From Lycium barbarum (Eukaryota; Streptophyta; Magnoliopsida; Solanales; Solanaceae): a stretch of DNA of 64,000 nt. Below are positions 12,682 to 24,285 of this stretch, piece after piece. The first letter of the stretch is position 1; every line of letters starts with the position of its first letter. Under the pieces are notes generated by a model, which saw only the letters and a list, made by a program, of their open reading frames with translations, made no database searches and was not told the DNA's origin. Both the position numbers and the translations under genes were made by a program. Location: NCBI RefSeq assembly GCF_019175385.1, contig NC_083344.1:10630725-10694724 (forward strand), given 5' to 3'.

Positions 12682-13276
12682 AGAAGAAAAATATAATCTT
12701 CCACATTTTGGGAGCAAAAATATGATCTTCCACATTTTGGGAGCACCCACGTGATCTTTCATGTATATTCTAAATCGTTTGGATTAGTTTGATCGTAAGT
12801 AGTTGATAATCATTATGCGCTGATAATTATATTTAAGTCTTGAAATTAATGTTATAAATAAGTTGTTATGCATTTGAAATAAAAGTGTTTAAGCTAATAA
12901 TAAGAGTGATGTATTCAATAAAGAAATGCTGATAGACAGTTTTTTTTTAACAAAATGTCTAAAATATCAAATATTAAAAAAATTTACAAGTTGGTAGTAT
13001 ATTTATAACAAATTTACTCTTACCAACCATGTGAGAGTATTATATTAAAAAAGTAGTTACACTACAACTCATGTTCATTTTTTTTTAATTGAACTAAAAT
13101 TTGATCAATTGATGTTATATTTTTTTAGAAAGGCCTTCTAGTAGCGTATTAATTTTGTTGTGAACTATGACTTGCTCATCTGGTAAGATTTATAAGAATG
13201 AGAAAGTTTTGATGGTTTTCACAACTTGTGGGGTGTTTATGTCTATAAGAAAAAATACAACATTAGAACTCCAAAT
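12682..13276. other. No gene seen; one short tandem repeat
   Basis: A 29-bp direct repeat beginning ATCTTCCACATTTTGGGAGC occurs at 12696 and 12725. The rest is AT-rich without coding signal. Confidence 0.6.
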
Positions 13277-14409
13277 TAAGACTGTCAAGTGGGTTGGGTC
13301 GGGCCGGGTTGGGCCATATAAATGCGGGTCACATGGGGCCGGGCCGGGTTGGAGGAGGGAAAGGGTGTCCGGCCCAGCTCCCTACCCGAGTAGGGGTACA
13401 TAGTGGGCTAAGTGGGTTGGGACGGGTTTTAGTTAGTGGGCCGGGCCGGATTTTAATTATCTTTAAAAAAAATTCTAATACTAAAATTTATTAAGTTTGA
13501 TACTTTAAAATCTAGTTGTTGTCAATTCTATTTTAACCATCAAGTTCCTTAAATTATACTTCGGCGCTATTTTCAATCTATAAATACCATTCATTCTTCT
13601 TCATATTGTCTCACAATTCCCTACTCTCCTCTTTCGCTAAATTTCCTACTCATCTAAATCTCTCAATCTCTCTCTCTATCTTCCAACTTCCAAGTTCAAA
13701 TTTCAAAATTTAAATTTAATGGATAATGATAATCTTCCACCTCCTCCTCAGTCCGAAGATCAATTTCAAGTCCGGTGTGGTTGCATTTTGAGCGAGTAGA
13801 TGAGGAACATGTTAAATGTCAATATTGTGGTCAAATATATCTCCATAAGTCTGAACCGATTTTTTGGGGTACCGGTCCGTTACGTAGGCACTTGGATAAA
13901 AGGCACAAAATTGAACTTTGAAGTTTATCTCTTCTTTAAATTTCTCCATCGATGCTAGCGTTTTGAACTTTTCATTTGTACTAAGTTAACCGTTCAAGTT
14001 TGTATTTTGAATTTGCAATGTTATTAATTTAAGTTTGAAGTTTTATTTTAAATTACTTATGTAGTCTTTTATCACATTCTCAACAGTTTATAATTTTTAG
14101 CACTTAAATAGCCGTTGGGAGTCTTCATTCCAACAACATATTCAAGATATACACAAATATACCATTAACATATACAAGAGATACACAAAGATAAATATTT
14201 TTTTTAAAAAAAAATTAATTCGAAGTGGGTCGGGCCCCCGATGGGCCAGAACCCAGGCTGTTGGTGGGCCGGGCTACCGGGCTAAATGGCATGTTCGGCC
14301 CAACCCCCTAATTTTTTCCACTAGCCCAGCCCACCACCCTCTTACCGGGTTGGGGGACCGGGCCGGTTATGGGCCTGTCCCGGGCCGACCGGCCCAATTG
14401 GCAGGCTTA
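13277..14409 (+). mobile_element. Non-autonomous hAT transposon
   Basis: The ends TAAGACTGTCAA (13277) and TTGGCAGGCTTA (to 14409) are imperfect inverted repeats. They are flanked by a perfect 8-bp duplication CTCCAAAT (13269-13276 and 14410-14417), the hAT hallmark. The subterminal regions are GC-rich GGGCCGGG-type repeats in opposite orientations (13300-13450, 14225-14400), as in plant hAT elements beginning TAGGGCTGTCAA. A BED-finger remnant lies inside, but no transposase core or hATC dimerisation domain follows. ORFs 13167-13403 and 13294-13494 are shadows of the GC-rich end. Confidence 0.85.
13719..13921 (+). pseudogene. hAT transposase N-terminal BED zinc-finger remnant
   Basis: From the ATG at 13719 the frame encodes a Pro-rich start (MDNDNLPPPPQSED) and then stops after 26 codons. 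A second frame, ending at TGA 13919-13921, carries the BED-finger pattern: SPVWLHFERVD, VKCQYCGQIY, then GTGPLRRHLDKRH. The aromatic W/F pair, the CxxC and the HxxxxH-type ligands are visible. The two parts are therefore one N-terminus broken by a frameshift near 13765-13785. BED fingers bind DNA at the amino end of hAT transposases. The stop after IEL and the absence of any downstream catalytic domain show that this copy only preserves the 5' end of the gene. It could not support transposition. Confidence 0.75.
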
Positions 14410-14567
14410 CTCCAAATTGCATGTCCAAGTAAAACTTCAACTTCAAATCATGTTCAAACAGTTGTATAAAAACATTTCGTGAAAAATGAAGTACCAAAAG
14501 GATCTCATTACAAGTTTAGAGCCAAAATATATATTAAGCCATAAGCAAACGATAAGTCATTCATGGG

Positions 14568-14680
14568 ACATTTCCTTTTTTTTTTTTTTTTTCTCCCCAA
14601 GAAACATATATATTGAGAGAACAAAATGTGCGGACGATGACATTTCCTTTTTTTTTTTTTTGGTCCCGAAGAAACATAGT
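14568..14680. repeat. Tandemly duplicated host sequence with T runs
   Basis: ACATTTCC-T(n)-...AAGAAACATA occurs at about 14568 and again at 14640. The downstream part, GAGAGAACAAAATGTGCG, occurs at 14615 and again at 15774, after the element at 14690-15763. The second copy was thus split by that element. Confidence 0.7.
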
Positions 14681-14689
14681 ATTATATTA

Positions 14690-15763
14690 GGCAAAAGTCA
14701 TAGATATATTAGCCCCCTAAACTTTGTCACATTTTCCTCTAGGCTACCTAAACCGAGGGTTGTACCTATTGGGTACCTAAACTAGTCTAAATTGATCCTA
14801 TTGGGTACCTTTTGCCTATGTGGCGCTTACGTGGCGCAGCAATTGATTACACTTTTTGTTGGGCGCGTGACAGCCCTTTCATCCTTAACTTTTTTTTTCG
14901 GTTAAAATTTTATTTCTTTTAAATAAAATTTAATAGATAAATTAATAAAAAAGTAACCCACCTCCCCCCCCCCCTGCTGCTTGTCTTGTCCCCTGACCCC
15001 ATCCCACTGTACGTTGTTCTCTTCTCTTCTCCATCTTCTTCCTTTGTTTTTATGCACCGTACGTTTCTCTTCCTTTCTTCTTCTTCTTCCTTTTTTTTTT
15101 TCTCTTCTTCTTCATTATAACACTTCATTTATTTTAATTATTTATATAAAATTATTTTTTGAATTGGATGTTATTTTTTACCACCATTTTTTTGTCCTTT
15201 TTAGATCTGAAAAATAACATTACCATCTTGTTCATCGGAAAAAATGGGGATTCACCATTATTATGACTCGTTCACCGGAAAAAATGGAGATTCACCATTA
15301 ATATGACTCTTTTTTTATCTCACCTTTCATTAAAGGTTGGTGAGTTTTGTAAAGACATTGATAGACCTAAATAAGAGAAGAAAAGGGAAATAAATTATTG
15401 GTGGGGTGGGGAGACGGCGGTTGGGGCGGTGGTGCGGCGGTCGGTGGTGGGGGAGCGGCGGCCAGTTGGGGGGGGGGGGGAAGGAGATGAAAATTGGGGG
15501 AGAGGTGTATAATTTATTTTTTAATTATTATGATGGACCCCCCCCCCCCCCCCCCCTCCCGCCACGTGTCACGTTTTCATTGGACAAATTTGTCACGTCA
15601 TGGAGAGTGTAGTACACTCTCTTAATTTTGCTGATTATTGTGAAAAAGGTACCTAATAGGATCAAATTTAGACTGGTTTAGGTACCCAATAGGTACAACC
15701 CTCGGTTTAGGTAGCCCAGAGGAAAATGTGGTAAAGTTTAGGGGGCTATCTATGACTTTTGCC
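14690..15763. mobile_element. Mutator-type (MULE) non-autonomous element with about 120-bp TIRs
   Basis: The left end GGCAAAAGTCATAGATA and the inverse of the right end GGCAAAAGTCATAGATAG start terminal repeats of about 120 bp. These stay highly similar through CCTAAACCGAGGGTTGTACC and CCTATTGGGTACC. A perfect 9-bp duplication ATTATATTA (14681-14689 and 15764-15772) identifies Mutator-like insertion. The interior is non-coding: CT-rich DNA (14965-15120), poly-G (15470-15480), poly-C (15538-15556) and a CACGTGTCACG/GTCACGTCA pair. ORFs 14919-15128, 14981-15217 and 15406-15612 are low-complexity. Confidence 0.85.
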
Positions 15764-15772
15764 ATTATATTA

Positions 15773-17190
15773 AGAGAACAAAATGTGCGTACGATGACCT
15801 TTCCTTGAGTGAGGTGTTACGTTAAAAAAAATTGTTAGTTCGGTAAATCATGTTTGTAATGTACCGGCATTACTCTAACCAAAACCGCAATATTCAAGGC
15901 TAAGAGAAGAATCAAGCCCTTCATAATATCGGATCTGGCTTTTCTCCATTTCTCCAAGTTCTTGTTTAGATTAATGACACATGTCATGGTCTAAAATTAA
16001 TGGGCTAGATTTAATTAACTAAAGTAAAACTCGAACCACAATTAGAATAATTAATTACTTCCATATATTTGCTCCCACAATATATTTTTACAATCCCACA
16101 ATTCTAAATCTACATTATATTTTTTCTAAATATATTAAAACTTTTCTTTCTTGGCATGAATAAATTTTTGCCGTGAACCATTGTTATTTTTTTTTTTTGC
16201 TACTTTTTTTCTATCCCTCGATATTGAAGTTTATGTCATAATAGGTATATACTCACCTTCTCATTCGAAGATAGAAAATTAGAAGTAAACTCAAACCCAT
16301 GAATTATGATGGTCTAATCAAAAAACTTTATAAAAAAATATTTGCCAAATAAAAATAAAAAATCTGGCCTAACATATGTTTAGTAGTACGAGCAAATTAA
16401 ATTTAAGCACTCAACTTTCTGTTACTCTATCACCTTACAGGAGTTGTGGCCCTTTCAAATTCAATTATATAGAATAGGAGAGGCAAAAGAACGGTAGAAT
16501 AACAAGTGTCATCATCACAAAAATTAGAATTTAAATCGGAATATAAAGATAAAAAAAAATTGCAACAGTTTAAAAAAACCAGAAGGAGCAAACTAAAGAG
16601 TAGGAGTAGTTTCAGTTTTGCAAAGCAGTTTGAAGGGGAAGTTGGCCAAAAGGCCATATTAAAAAGCTATTTTGCCAAAAAGGCCACAAGTGTTCAAAAC
16701 TTGGTGCTTTGGCCACCATTTATGACGTCAGCATGTCAAAGATGTATTGTGTCAAATTCCAGCCGCAAAGTTTTGAAAACTAAACTTTGGTCCCCAACCT
16801 CCAACATTTTAATTACCCCAAAAAAAATAAAAATAAAAATATTTCCCTCCAAAAGCTCCTGATTTATCCACTTTTTAGATCCCGTTTCCGGCGAAAGATC
16901 TGGCTTTTCATCAGAAAATTTGTCCCCAAAGACTTAGTATGGCGTCGATTGCAGTCATAGACCATAACCGTAGTCTATTATCGATTTATTATGGAGTTGA
17001 TTGTAGTCATAAACCATAGTTGTAGTTTATAATAGATTTATTATGACGTCGATTGCAGAATATATTATATTAGGTGGTGATTACATGGGTGAATGGGAGG
17101 AGACCCCAAAATGTTGTAATTTGATTTCTATGAGTAAGGTGACAGGATGATCCTGATAGAGATGATGAAGAGTGTATGGACAAAAACAAT
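15773..17190. other. No gene seen; one 52-bp tandem repeat
   Basis: A 52-bp unit, TATGGCGTCGATTGCAGTCA and variants, is repeated 2.4 times at 16938-17060. The remaining DNA is AT-rich. ORFs 16430-16657 and 16506-16862 overlap on opposite strands and show no recognisable domain. Confidence 0.6.
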
Positions 17191-17431
17191 AAAAAAATAA
17201 AACCACAAACCACAAACTTCAAACCCTAAATTGCACAAATCTAAGGGATCGTGGATAGGTATACCATAAACCGATCGTCGTCAATAACTAACAATTATAA
17301 TTTAGGCTCGACTTCATGCATGGTCAATAATTTTCCACATGTTATGTATAGACCAAGGACAATATTTGTCTAAAAAGTCATAAGTAAATAAAATAAAATA
17401 AATAAAAGTACATGCCACTATTTAAATATTA

Positions 17432-17645
17432 CTCCCTTCCCAAAAAGATTGTCTTAGTTTGACTTGGCATGGAATTTAAGAAATAAAAGAAGACTTTTGA
17501 AATGTATAGTCCAAACAAGTCCTAGATATTTGTGTAGCTGTAAATCGTCTCATAAAGTTATATTGTTGCTAAATATAGAAATGTGTCAATCTTTTTTTGA
17601 CAAACTAATAAGGAAAGTAAGACAATCTTTTTGGGATAGAGGGAG
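17432..17645. mobile_element. Stowaway-like MITE
   Basis: The ends CTCCCTTCCCAAAAAGATTG and, inverted, CTCCCTCTATCCCAAAAAGA match the Stowaway consensus CTCCCTCC-(G/T)-... TA flanks both sides (17430-17431 and 17646-17647). It splits the first foldback repeat unit. ORF 17464-17661 is only its shadow. Confidence 0.85.
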
Positions 17646-17884
17646 TATAATAACACTTTAATACACCATATGAGAGTCACCATCCATTGAACACATGATC
17701 AAAAGAGTTTAGAACAAGTAATGGTACTTAAAAAGCTAATATTTGTCTAAATACCCATAAATATTTTTTTTTTAAAAAGGACATACCGCTATTTAAACAT
17801 TATAATAACATTCTAATACATCATATGAGAGTTCTCATCCATTAAACACATGATCTAAAGAGTTTTAGGACAAATAATGATACT

Positions 17885-19211
17885 TGATGAGTCGTGAAAT
17901 TACGCGATATTCGACGCTAATTCCTTAAGCTTTTGTGACTCCTTAAGCACTTTTGTTGTTACTTTTTGTGTTTTTATGTTGTTTTGTAGGAAAAGATGCC
18001 CGAAGAGCATAAAAGAGCAAAATGGATCAAAATGGACCAAAATGGAACAAAATAGAGCAAAACAAGCCAAGTAGCTGAAATGAGTGATCGGAAGATACCA
18101 AGTGAAAAGAAAGTCAAAAAAGAGGTCAAACTGGACATTTTTGCAAAACTGTCAAAACTGGACAGTTTTGCAAAAACGGGACAGATTTGCAAAACTGTCA
18201 AAAAGTGGACAGTTTTGCAAAAACGGGCAGAATTGCAAAAACAGAAATATGGGGGCAGATTTTGACATTTTTTGGACTTGGAAAAATTGGGGGGAGCTAC
18301 AAAAGAGAGGCTAGGGCAAAACATTTTCTATCTTTTGCCATTTTGCAAGCTTGGAGGCTAGGGTTCATCTACACCACACTTTGGGGTTGAAGATTTGAAG
18401 ATTTGGTTGAGCATTTCTTAAACCTTTAATTCATTTCTTCAATCTCTTGTTTTGTATTGTATATCTAAGTGTGTAGTATTTCATTTCAATACTTGAATCT
18501 TGTTTATGAAAATATTCTTGATTAAAGTTTGGATTGAATCTCTTGTTATGCTTATGTATTGAATGATTTTTATTTCTAATGAAGTGGGTTTATTGTTTTT
18601 CTATTAACTCTTCATGCTTAAATATCTCCTAATGGTTGCAAACATTATTTGTGCCTAAGCACTTTTACTTTGCTTGAGAAAGAAAGTGAAAGTTAGGAAA
18701 AGAGTTTGATAGCAAGGATTTGGGTCATTAAACCCATCTAATAACTTGAGCTAGAGATAGGATAGTTAACTTGAGGTTGAATTGATTGTGTTTAACATCA
18801 CACTCTAAGGCTTGAGAAAGCTTAGAGTGAAATTCATTGATTTGGTTGAGAAACTTTCAATGAGATTTTAGAAATCATTATCTATTAACATAGACCCGCT
18901 CTTAGTTGTAATATCATAAAATATATTGGATCGTTACTTGAGTGTAATTTCCTTTGTATCCATGCTTGTGGCCATTGATCAATGTACTTGCTTTCTAGGT
19001 TAGTTTATATATTTTCGCATTAGTCATAAATTTCTCAAAAACCCAAAATATCATTTATCGTTTGGCAGAGCTTAGTTAGTAAAAATTCCTTACTTTCTTA
19101 ATCGCCTAGCACATTGTTCCCTGTGGGATCGACCCCGACTCATAGTTGGGTAAATATATTGCATACGACCGTGTACACTTTCTCTTTGAGGAGTGTATTT
19201 GGACGTTATCA
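17885..19211 (+). mobile_element. Solo LTR, Athila-like (1327 bp)
   Basis: It begins TGATGAGTCGTGAAATTACG and ends GGACGTTATCA, with perfect ATACT duplications (17880-17884 and 19212-19216). There is no internal domain, so it is a solo LTR left by LTR-LTR recombination. It shares blocks in the same order with the Athila LTRs at 39314-40388 and 44730-45889: GGATCGTTACTTGAG, TGTGGCCATTGATCAAT, and CTGTGGGAT followed by ACCCC. A short inverted/direct motif GGACAGTTTTGCAAAA recurs at 18159-18240. The ORFs in 17974-18390 are overlapping, opposite-strand artefacts. Confidence 0.85.
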
Positions 19212-20299
19212 ATACTTAAAAGGCCAATATTTGTCTAAAAAGAGCCATAAATAAATAAAATAAAATAAAAAAGGACATACCACTATTTAAACATTATAAT
19301 AACACTTTAATAAATTATATGAGAGTCTCCATCCATTGAACACATGATCAAAAGAGTTTTAGGACAAGTAATGATACTTAAAAAGCCATAAATAAATAAA
19401 AATAAAATAAATAAAAGGACATGTCAGTATTGAAGCATTATAATAACACTTTAATACATCATATGAGAGTCATATTCATTGAACACATGATAAAAAGAGT
19501 TTAAGGACAAGTAATGATACTTAAAAGACCAATATTTGTCTAAAAAAGCCATAAATTAATAATAATAAAAAAAGAGGACATACCACTATTTAAACATTAT
19601 AATAACACTTTAATACATCATATGAGGGTATTAATACATTGAACACATGATCAAAAGAGTTTTAGAACAAGTAATGGTAATCATAATACTACTATCTAAT
19701 TAGTCTGACAATAAGTTATTATTCTCAAAGCATAACCTTGTTCTAAGGATAACCATTACTTGTGCTTAAACTCTTTGGATCATGTGTTTAATGGATGAGG
19801 ACTCTCATATGATATATTAAAGTTTTATTATAATGTTTAAATAGTATCAAGTCTTTATTTATTTTATTTTATCTATTTATGGCTTTGTAGACAAATATTG
19901 GCCTTTTAAGTACTATTACTTGTTCTAAAACTATTTTGATCATGTGTTCAATGGATGGGGACTCTCCTATGATGTATTAAAGTGTTATTATAATGTTAAA
20001 TATCCTTTTTTTATTTATGACTTTTTTTAAGACAAATATTGGCCTTTTAAGTACCATTATTTATCTTAAAACTCTTTTGATCATGTGCTGAATGGATAGG
20101 GACTCTCACATAATGTATTAAAGTGTTATAATGTTTAAATAGTGGCATGTCCTTTTATTTATATTATTTTATTTATTTATGGATTTTTAGACAAAATATT
20201 GTCCTTGGTCTATATATAACATGTGGATAATTATTGACTATGCGTGAAGTAGAGCCTAAATGATAACTATTAGCTATTGACGATAGTCGGTTTATGGTA

Positions 20300-20412
20300 T
20301 ACCTATCCACGATCCCTTAGATTTGTGCAATTTGGGGTTTGGGGTTAGGGTTTGGCGCTTTGGGGTTGGGTTGTGGGGTTTGGGATTTGGGGTTTGGGTT
20401 TTATTTTTTTTT
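20300..20412 (+). repeat. G-rich, telomere-like degenerate repeat
   Basis: From about 20331 to 20400 the sequence is a run of GGGTTT / GGGGTTT / TTAGGGTTT variants related to the plant telomere unit TTTAGGG, with many GGG and GGGG blocks able to form G-quadruplexes. It lies at the outer edge of the foldback's right arm. The left arm has only a short, weak counterpart (about 17200-17230). Confidence 0.6.
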
Positions 20413-20522
20413 CCATTGGACTAGTGCAAATTCAGCATGCTTTTCATTCCAATGGTCGCCTTTATTTATCTGGTTTATCATCTACCAAAATGGTCTAAAA
20501 TTGTCCTAAGCAGTGAGTTATT

Positions 20523-22503
20523 TGTCACGATCCAATTTCTCTAAGTCGCGTGGGTACCTACCTTTCCCACCTCGGTAGGCGAACCCTTATCCCAACAATC
20601 TTAGAAACATGAAATTATAAATAAATCAGTGAAAGAGATAGAAATACATAAGTCTGACATAATAATAGATAAATAATGCAGAGATACATCAAACCCACCC
20701 CAGAATCTGTCTAGTCATACAAGAGTAGCTAACTCGAATCTACAAGTCTGGAGGTAATAATAGTACATCAATAGTCTCAATATGTCTCAGAATATCATGT
20801 AAGACATAAATAAAAGAAGAATCTTCAAGGCGACGAATGTCCTCGTGCTCACCCTGTAAGACTCTAAACAGCAACCCTCGAACTACTATCAGCCACTAGG
20901 AGTAGAGATCTAACCCACCTGGAACTCTGCATTCATAAAAGAATGCATCAAGTGCAGGTCAGTACAAACAATAAGTACTGGTAGTAGAATAGGCCGACTA
21001 AGATTAGCTAACATATATCTAGGCAATAAAGTAAGATAAACAGGTAAATCAACAAGGTATAAGTCAATCACGAGCCAGTAACCAAGTATACGTCATCACC
21101 TTTGTTATAGCCTCCAAACCCAAATGTGCCAAGTCTTACTATATTCAATCTGAATCCGTATATCACAAGTACATCACAAGAATATCACAATAGTAGCCAT
21201 AACACAATACAATGCAATAACGTATTAAATGTGAATGCAATACATATGCACCATACACACGTACTCTGATGATGGAACATCACATCTCGATAGCACAACC
21301 CATGAGGGACCCACGAAGTCCGTGTACACTCACGATTCCGGCAACAACCTTGGCAATGGCTACCAGCACTCATACCTCGATTCCAGGATAAACATCAGAC
21401 ATTGGTCCTCACGTCACTCTCATCCAATTGAGCCCAGCTCATAATAGTGTTTCCTTGCATGTCATCAACGTATCAACAATATATCATGAAGGATAAGAAT
21501 GCGTGCAATGCATAAGTTTCATGTCAATAATCAAATCAATATCAAAAGTACCACACATGAGCACACCAACAATATCAATAAAAGGCTACAGAATAAGCCA
21601 TAAAAGAATCATTATCCTCATCTCAAACGACAACAAGTAAGGTGCTACAATATCATAATCAAGATATATCAAGTCACCAATATCTACTATCTCCACGTCG
21701 CATCGAGCCAACAATAGAACAAGATAAGTCACAACACAACGGGGTGGCTAACCCCCAAATTACACAACAAGGCCCAACCTAAGACAATATCTAACCCAAC
21801 TTCATACCTGAAGTTTTATATACATTCTCCGACAATATCGTCTAAATATATGCTTCGCTAAATGAAGTCTCACTATAGGGTATATCGTAACCTACCTGGA
21901 AGGCCGAACAACAAGGTCTCCACAATCACACCTTAGTCTTTCCTTTCCTTTGAGCCTTGAGGTAATGAAAGTCTAAGCATATTTGAATCATGAAATTAGA
22001 ATCAAGAAGAACATCAATTAAACCCTAATTATATTCAAGACCCAAATCACCAACCTATGGAATGGGTTTTATGAACCAGAAGGGTGAAATTAGGAATCTA
22101 AAGGTTCCGAAATGAAATTAAAGCTCTAGGTGAGCAATTCTCATCAATATCAAGCTAGAATAACCAACAATTTACTCAAATTCGGATTCTAGGTAAAATC
22201 CCTAAATTTGGGTATAAATCCTAACTTCCAATCCCATAATTTAGCCACTAATTAGGAAGAAATTATGGAATAAAAGATTCTAATCGTCAATTCCATGCTT
22301 AAAGAAGCTAACCCAACCAATAAATCAAGATTACAAAGCCTAGAAGACGAACTCATTGGACCCTCTTTCAATTCTTAAACTTTTAGTTAACTAGCATGAT
22401 AATGAAATCCTAAGCTGATAATGAAATCATGGAATATGAAAGAAGATAGGACTTACCACCAAGATTTTCCCCCAAGAATTGCCTTGACCAACTCCTAATA
22501 ACT
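20523..22503 (-). repeat. 3' LTR of element C, 5'-truncated
   Basis: Homologous throughout to 27290-28940, e.g. CGAACCCTTATCC and TTTATGAACCAGAAGGG occur in both. Homology stops at CAACTCCTAATAACT (about 22503), where the foreign LTR fragment begins. ORF 21235-21444 and its opposite 21185-21373 are non-coding shadows. A 21100-21400 block is absent from the 5' LTR (deleted near 27860). Confidence 0.85.
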
Positions 22504-24285
22504 CACATAGGATTAATATTAGTCTAGAAATTTCACCAGAATTACTATTATGAATCATGTAATCATATTTTGTCATGTTTAAGAAATGAACATCCGAACA
22601 GGAACATCAACATCTAATAAAGCACACAACAATCTGTACACCCCTATCTATAGAACAACATCAGTAAATTATCTAGACTCATACATTCAGTCCATATTAA
22701 CAACTAATACTAAGGTTAAGCACGTACTTTTTGAAAATAAGGAAGTAATCTCTATTTCCAAACATCTAATGAACCTTAAGCATCACTTAGAACATCACAT
22801 TACCACTTAATTGAACCAAAAATAATCTAACTAACATCAAACAGACCACTATCACATAACAAACTACTGAAAAATAACAAAAATAAGCAAAAAGATAAAA
22901 TGTTACCTTTTTAAAGTGCGGCTGTGGTCAAGATTGAATTTGAAAGCCTTTTGTGCTTCCGAAACCCACACTCAGCCACACCAAACTCAAAACAAGAAGA
23001 ATTTTTTTTAGAACTAAGAAAAACATCAACTTAAGTCAAAGTTTTAAATTTTTTATATTGAGAGGCCTGAATTTAAAGTTTCTAGCCTCTTTTATTTTTT
23101 TGAATTTTTTCCGACCTCCTTTCATGGTCTATTTATAGAACCCCAGAAATTGTTCAAACCCTCAAAGTATCGATGTGGTACAACTAACCTTTCCTAGAAA
23201 ATGAACTTGTAAAGCAATCTATGGCTCAAAATGACTTAAAAACAAATGAATGGCAAGATATGAGCCTTATTCGACTCAATCCAAACCATTCACCCCCCAA
23301 CAATGGAAATTGAGTAAAATGAACGCAATACAACAAAAAGGGGATATACCCCGTTTATCTATATTTGTATACCTAGTGTATACATGTGTATATATAGAGT
23401 AAAAATAGGTAATTTAATAATCAGATAAAAATTGAATTTGATTATTGGTAATAATATTTTAATTATAGACAAATTAGGACATAATTAATCTATTAAAATA
23501 AATTAAAAAATGGTCAACTGTGTTAATGGGTTTAATTTTGCGGATATGGACCTGATTGATTTTAATCCAATTGATTATTTCAATTATGGCCACATTTGGC
23601 CTTAATTGATTTTAATCTAACTGGTTATTTCAATTATGCCCATATTTGGCCTAATTAGCAGATTTAAAAATTAAATTGCATTAATGACCTTAATTAATTT
23701 GAGCCAATCAATATGCTTATTTCAATTAAGGCCATTAAGAGGCTAATTTTACAAAAATTACCCCAATTTCCTTAAACCATGAATTAGTTAAATTAATTGT
23801 GGCCATAACAAAATAATCAAATAATTTTAAAATTAATTTGCAATAATGACCACTTAATTGATTAATTAAATCATTTATAGACAATTATAAATAATTTTTT
23901 TGACAAATTACACAATTATACAAAATTAAAGATTGAGGGGTGAAATAGTTAATTATTTAAATTACTCAAACTTCTTGGATTGAAGGGAATAAAGTATTTG
24001 CTAATTTTGATTTTTGACAATTTAAACAATTAAACAAAATGCCCCTTTTTTCTTTGATTAAATCTAACAAGCATCTCATAAATGTCATAAAAGTACCAAT
24101 TAATTTCTAAATAAATTTGTGATGTCATGATAAACCTTTCATTAATTCAAAGGAGTAAAATATTGATCTAAACAATTTATAAAAATTATTTAAACCCTTT
24201 AAGGTGCATAGCTCATTTTATTTATTTTTCAAGGACTCTGAGTGATTAAAATAAATTATGGGAAATAAAAAATTAGGTGTCAACA
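22504..24285 (-). mobile_element. Tat/Ogre-like LTR fragment inside element C
   Basis: The minus strand starts TGTTGACACCTAATTTTTTA at 24285, exactly at the break in element C reverse transcriptase. It is the same start as the 4.3-kb solo LTR at 8280 downward. A TATA-like TTCTATAAAT lies at 23131-23140. The far end joins the truncated 3' LTR of element C near 22503 with no recognisable LTR terminus, so this fragment and the missing part of element C were probably lost in one deletion. ORFs 22586-22810 and 22953-23138 show no known domain. Confidence 0.5.
23132..23139 (-). promoter_or_regulatory. Candidate TATA box of the LTR fragment
   Basis: The minus strand reads TCTATAAA, about 1.15 kb from the LTR start. 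This is comparable in place to the box at 7333-7340 of the related solo LTR. Confidence 0.4.

Larger units (their letters stand above)
17191..20412. mobile_element. Foldback element with arms of tandem repeats
   Basis: The outer left end (about 17191-17430) reappears inverted at about 20130-20412: AATTGCACAAATCTAAGGGA at 17231 matches its inverse near 20309-20328. Inside each arm is a unit of about 140-162 bp (TATAATAACACTTTAATACA...TGAACACATGATCAAAAGAG...). Plus-oriented units start near 17646, 17801, 19295, 19439 and 19598; inverted units lie at about 19765-20130. The spacer is about 19681-19764. No transposase coding is seen. A Stowaway MITE and a solo LTR interrupt the left arm. The target duplication is not clear. 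This resembles foldback or long-TIR MULE elements. Confidence 0.65.

Noticed and set aside
13167..13494. Gly/Arg/Pro-rich ORFs
   Set aside because: They run through the GGGCCGGG-type terminal region of the hAT element.
16938..17060. Possible CRISPR-like or spaced repeat array
   Set aside because: A contiguous 52-bp tandem repeat with no unique spacers, in plant DNA.
17974..18390. Four overlapping ORFs on both strands
   Set aside because: All lie in the solo LTR and reflect the repeated AAAACTG/CAGTTTT motifs.
17885..19211. Possible protein-coding gene between the foldback repeats
   Set aside because: Perfect ATACT duplications and TG...CA ends show that it is a solo LTR.
20331..20400. True interstitial telomere array
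   Set aside because: Units are degenerate and only one or two match TTTAGGG exactly; recorded as telomere-like only.
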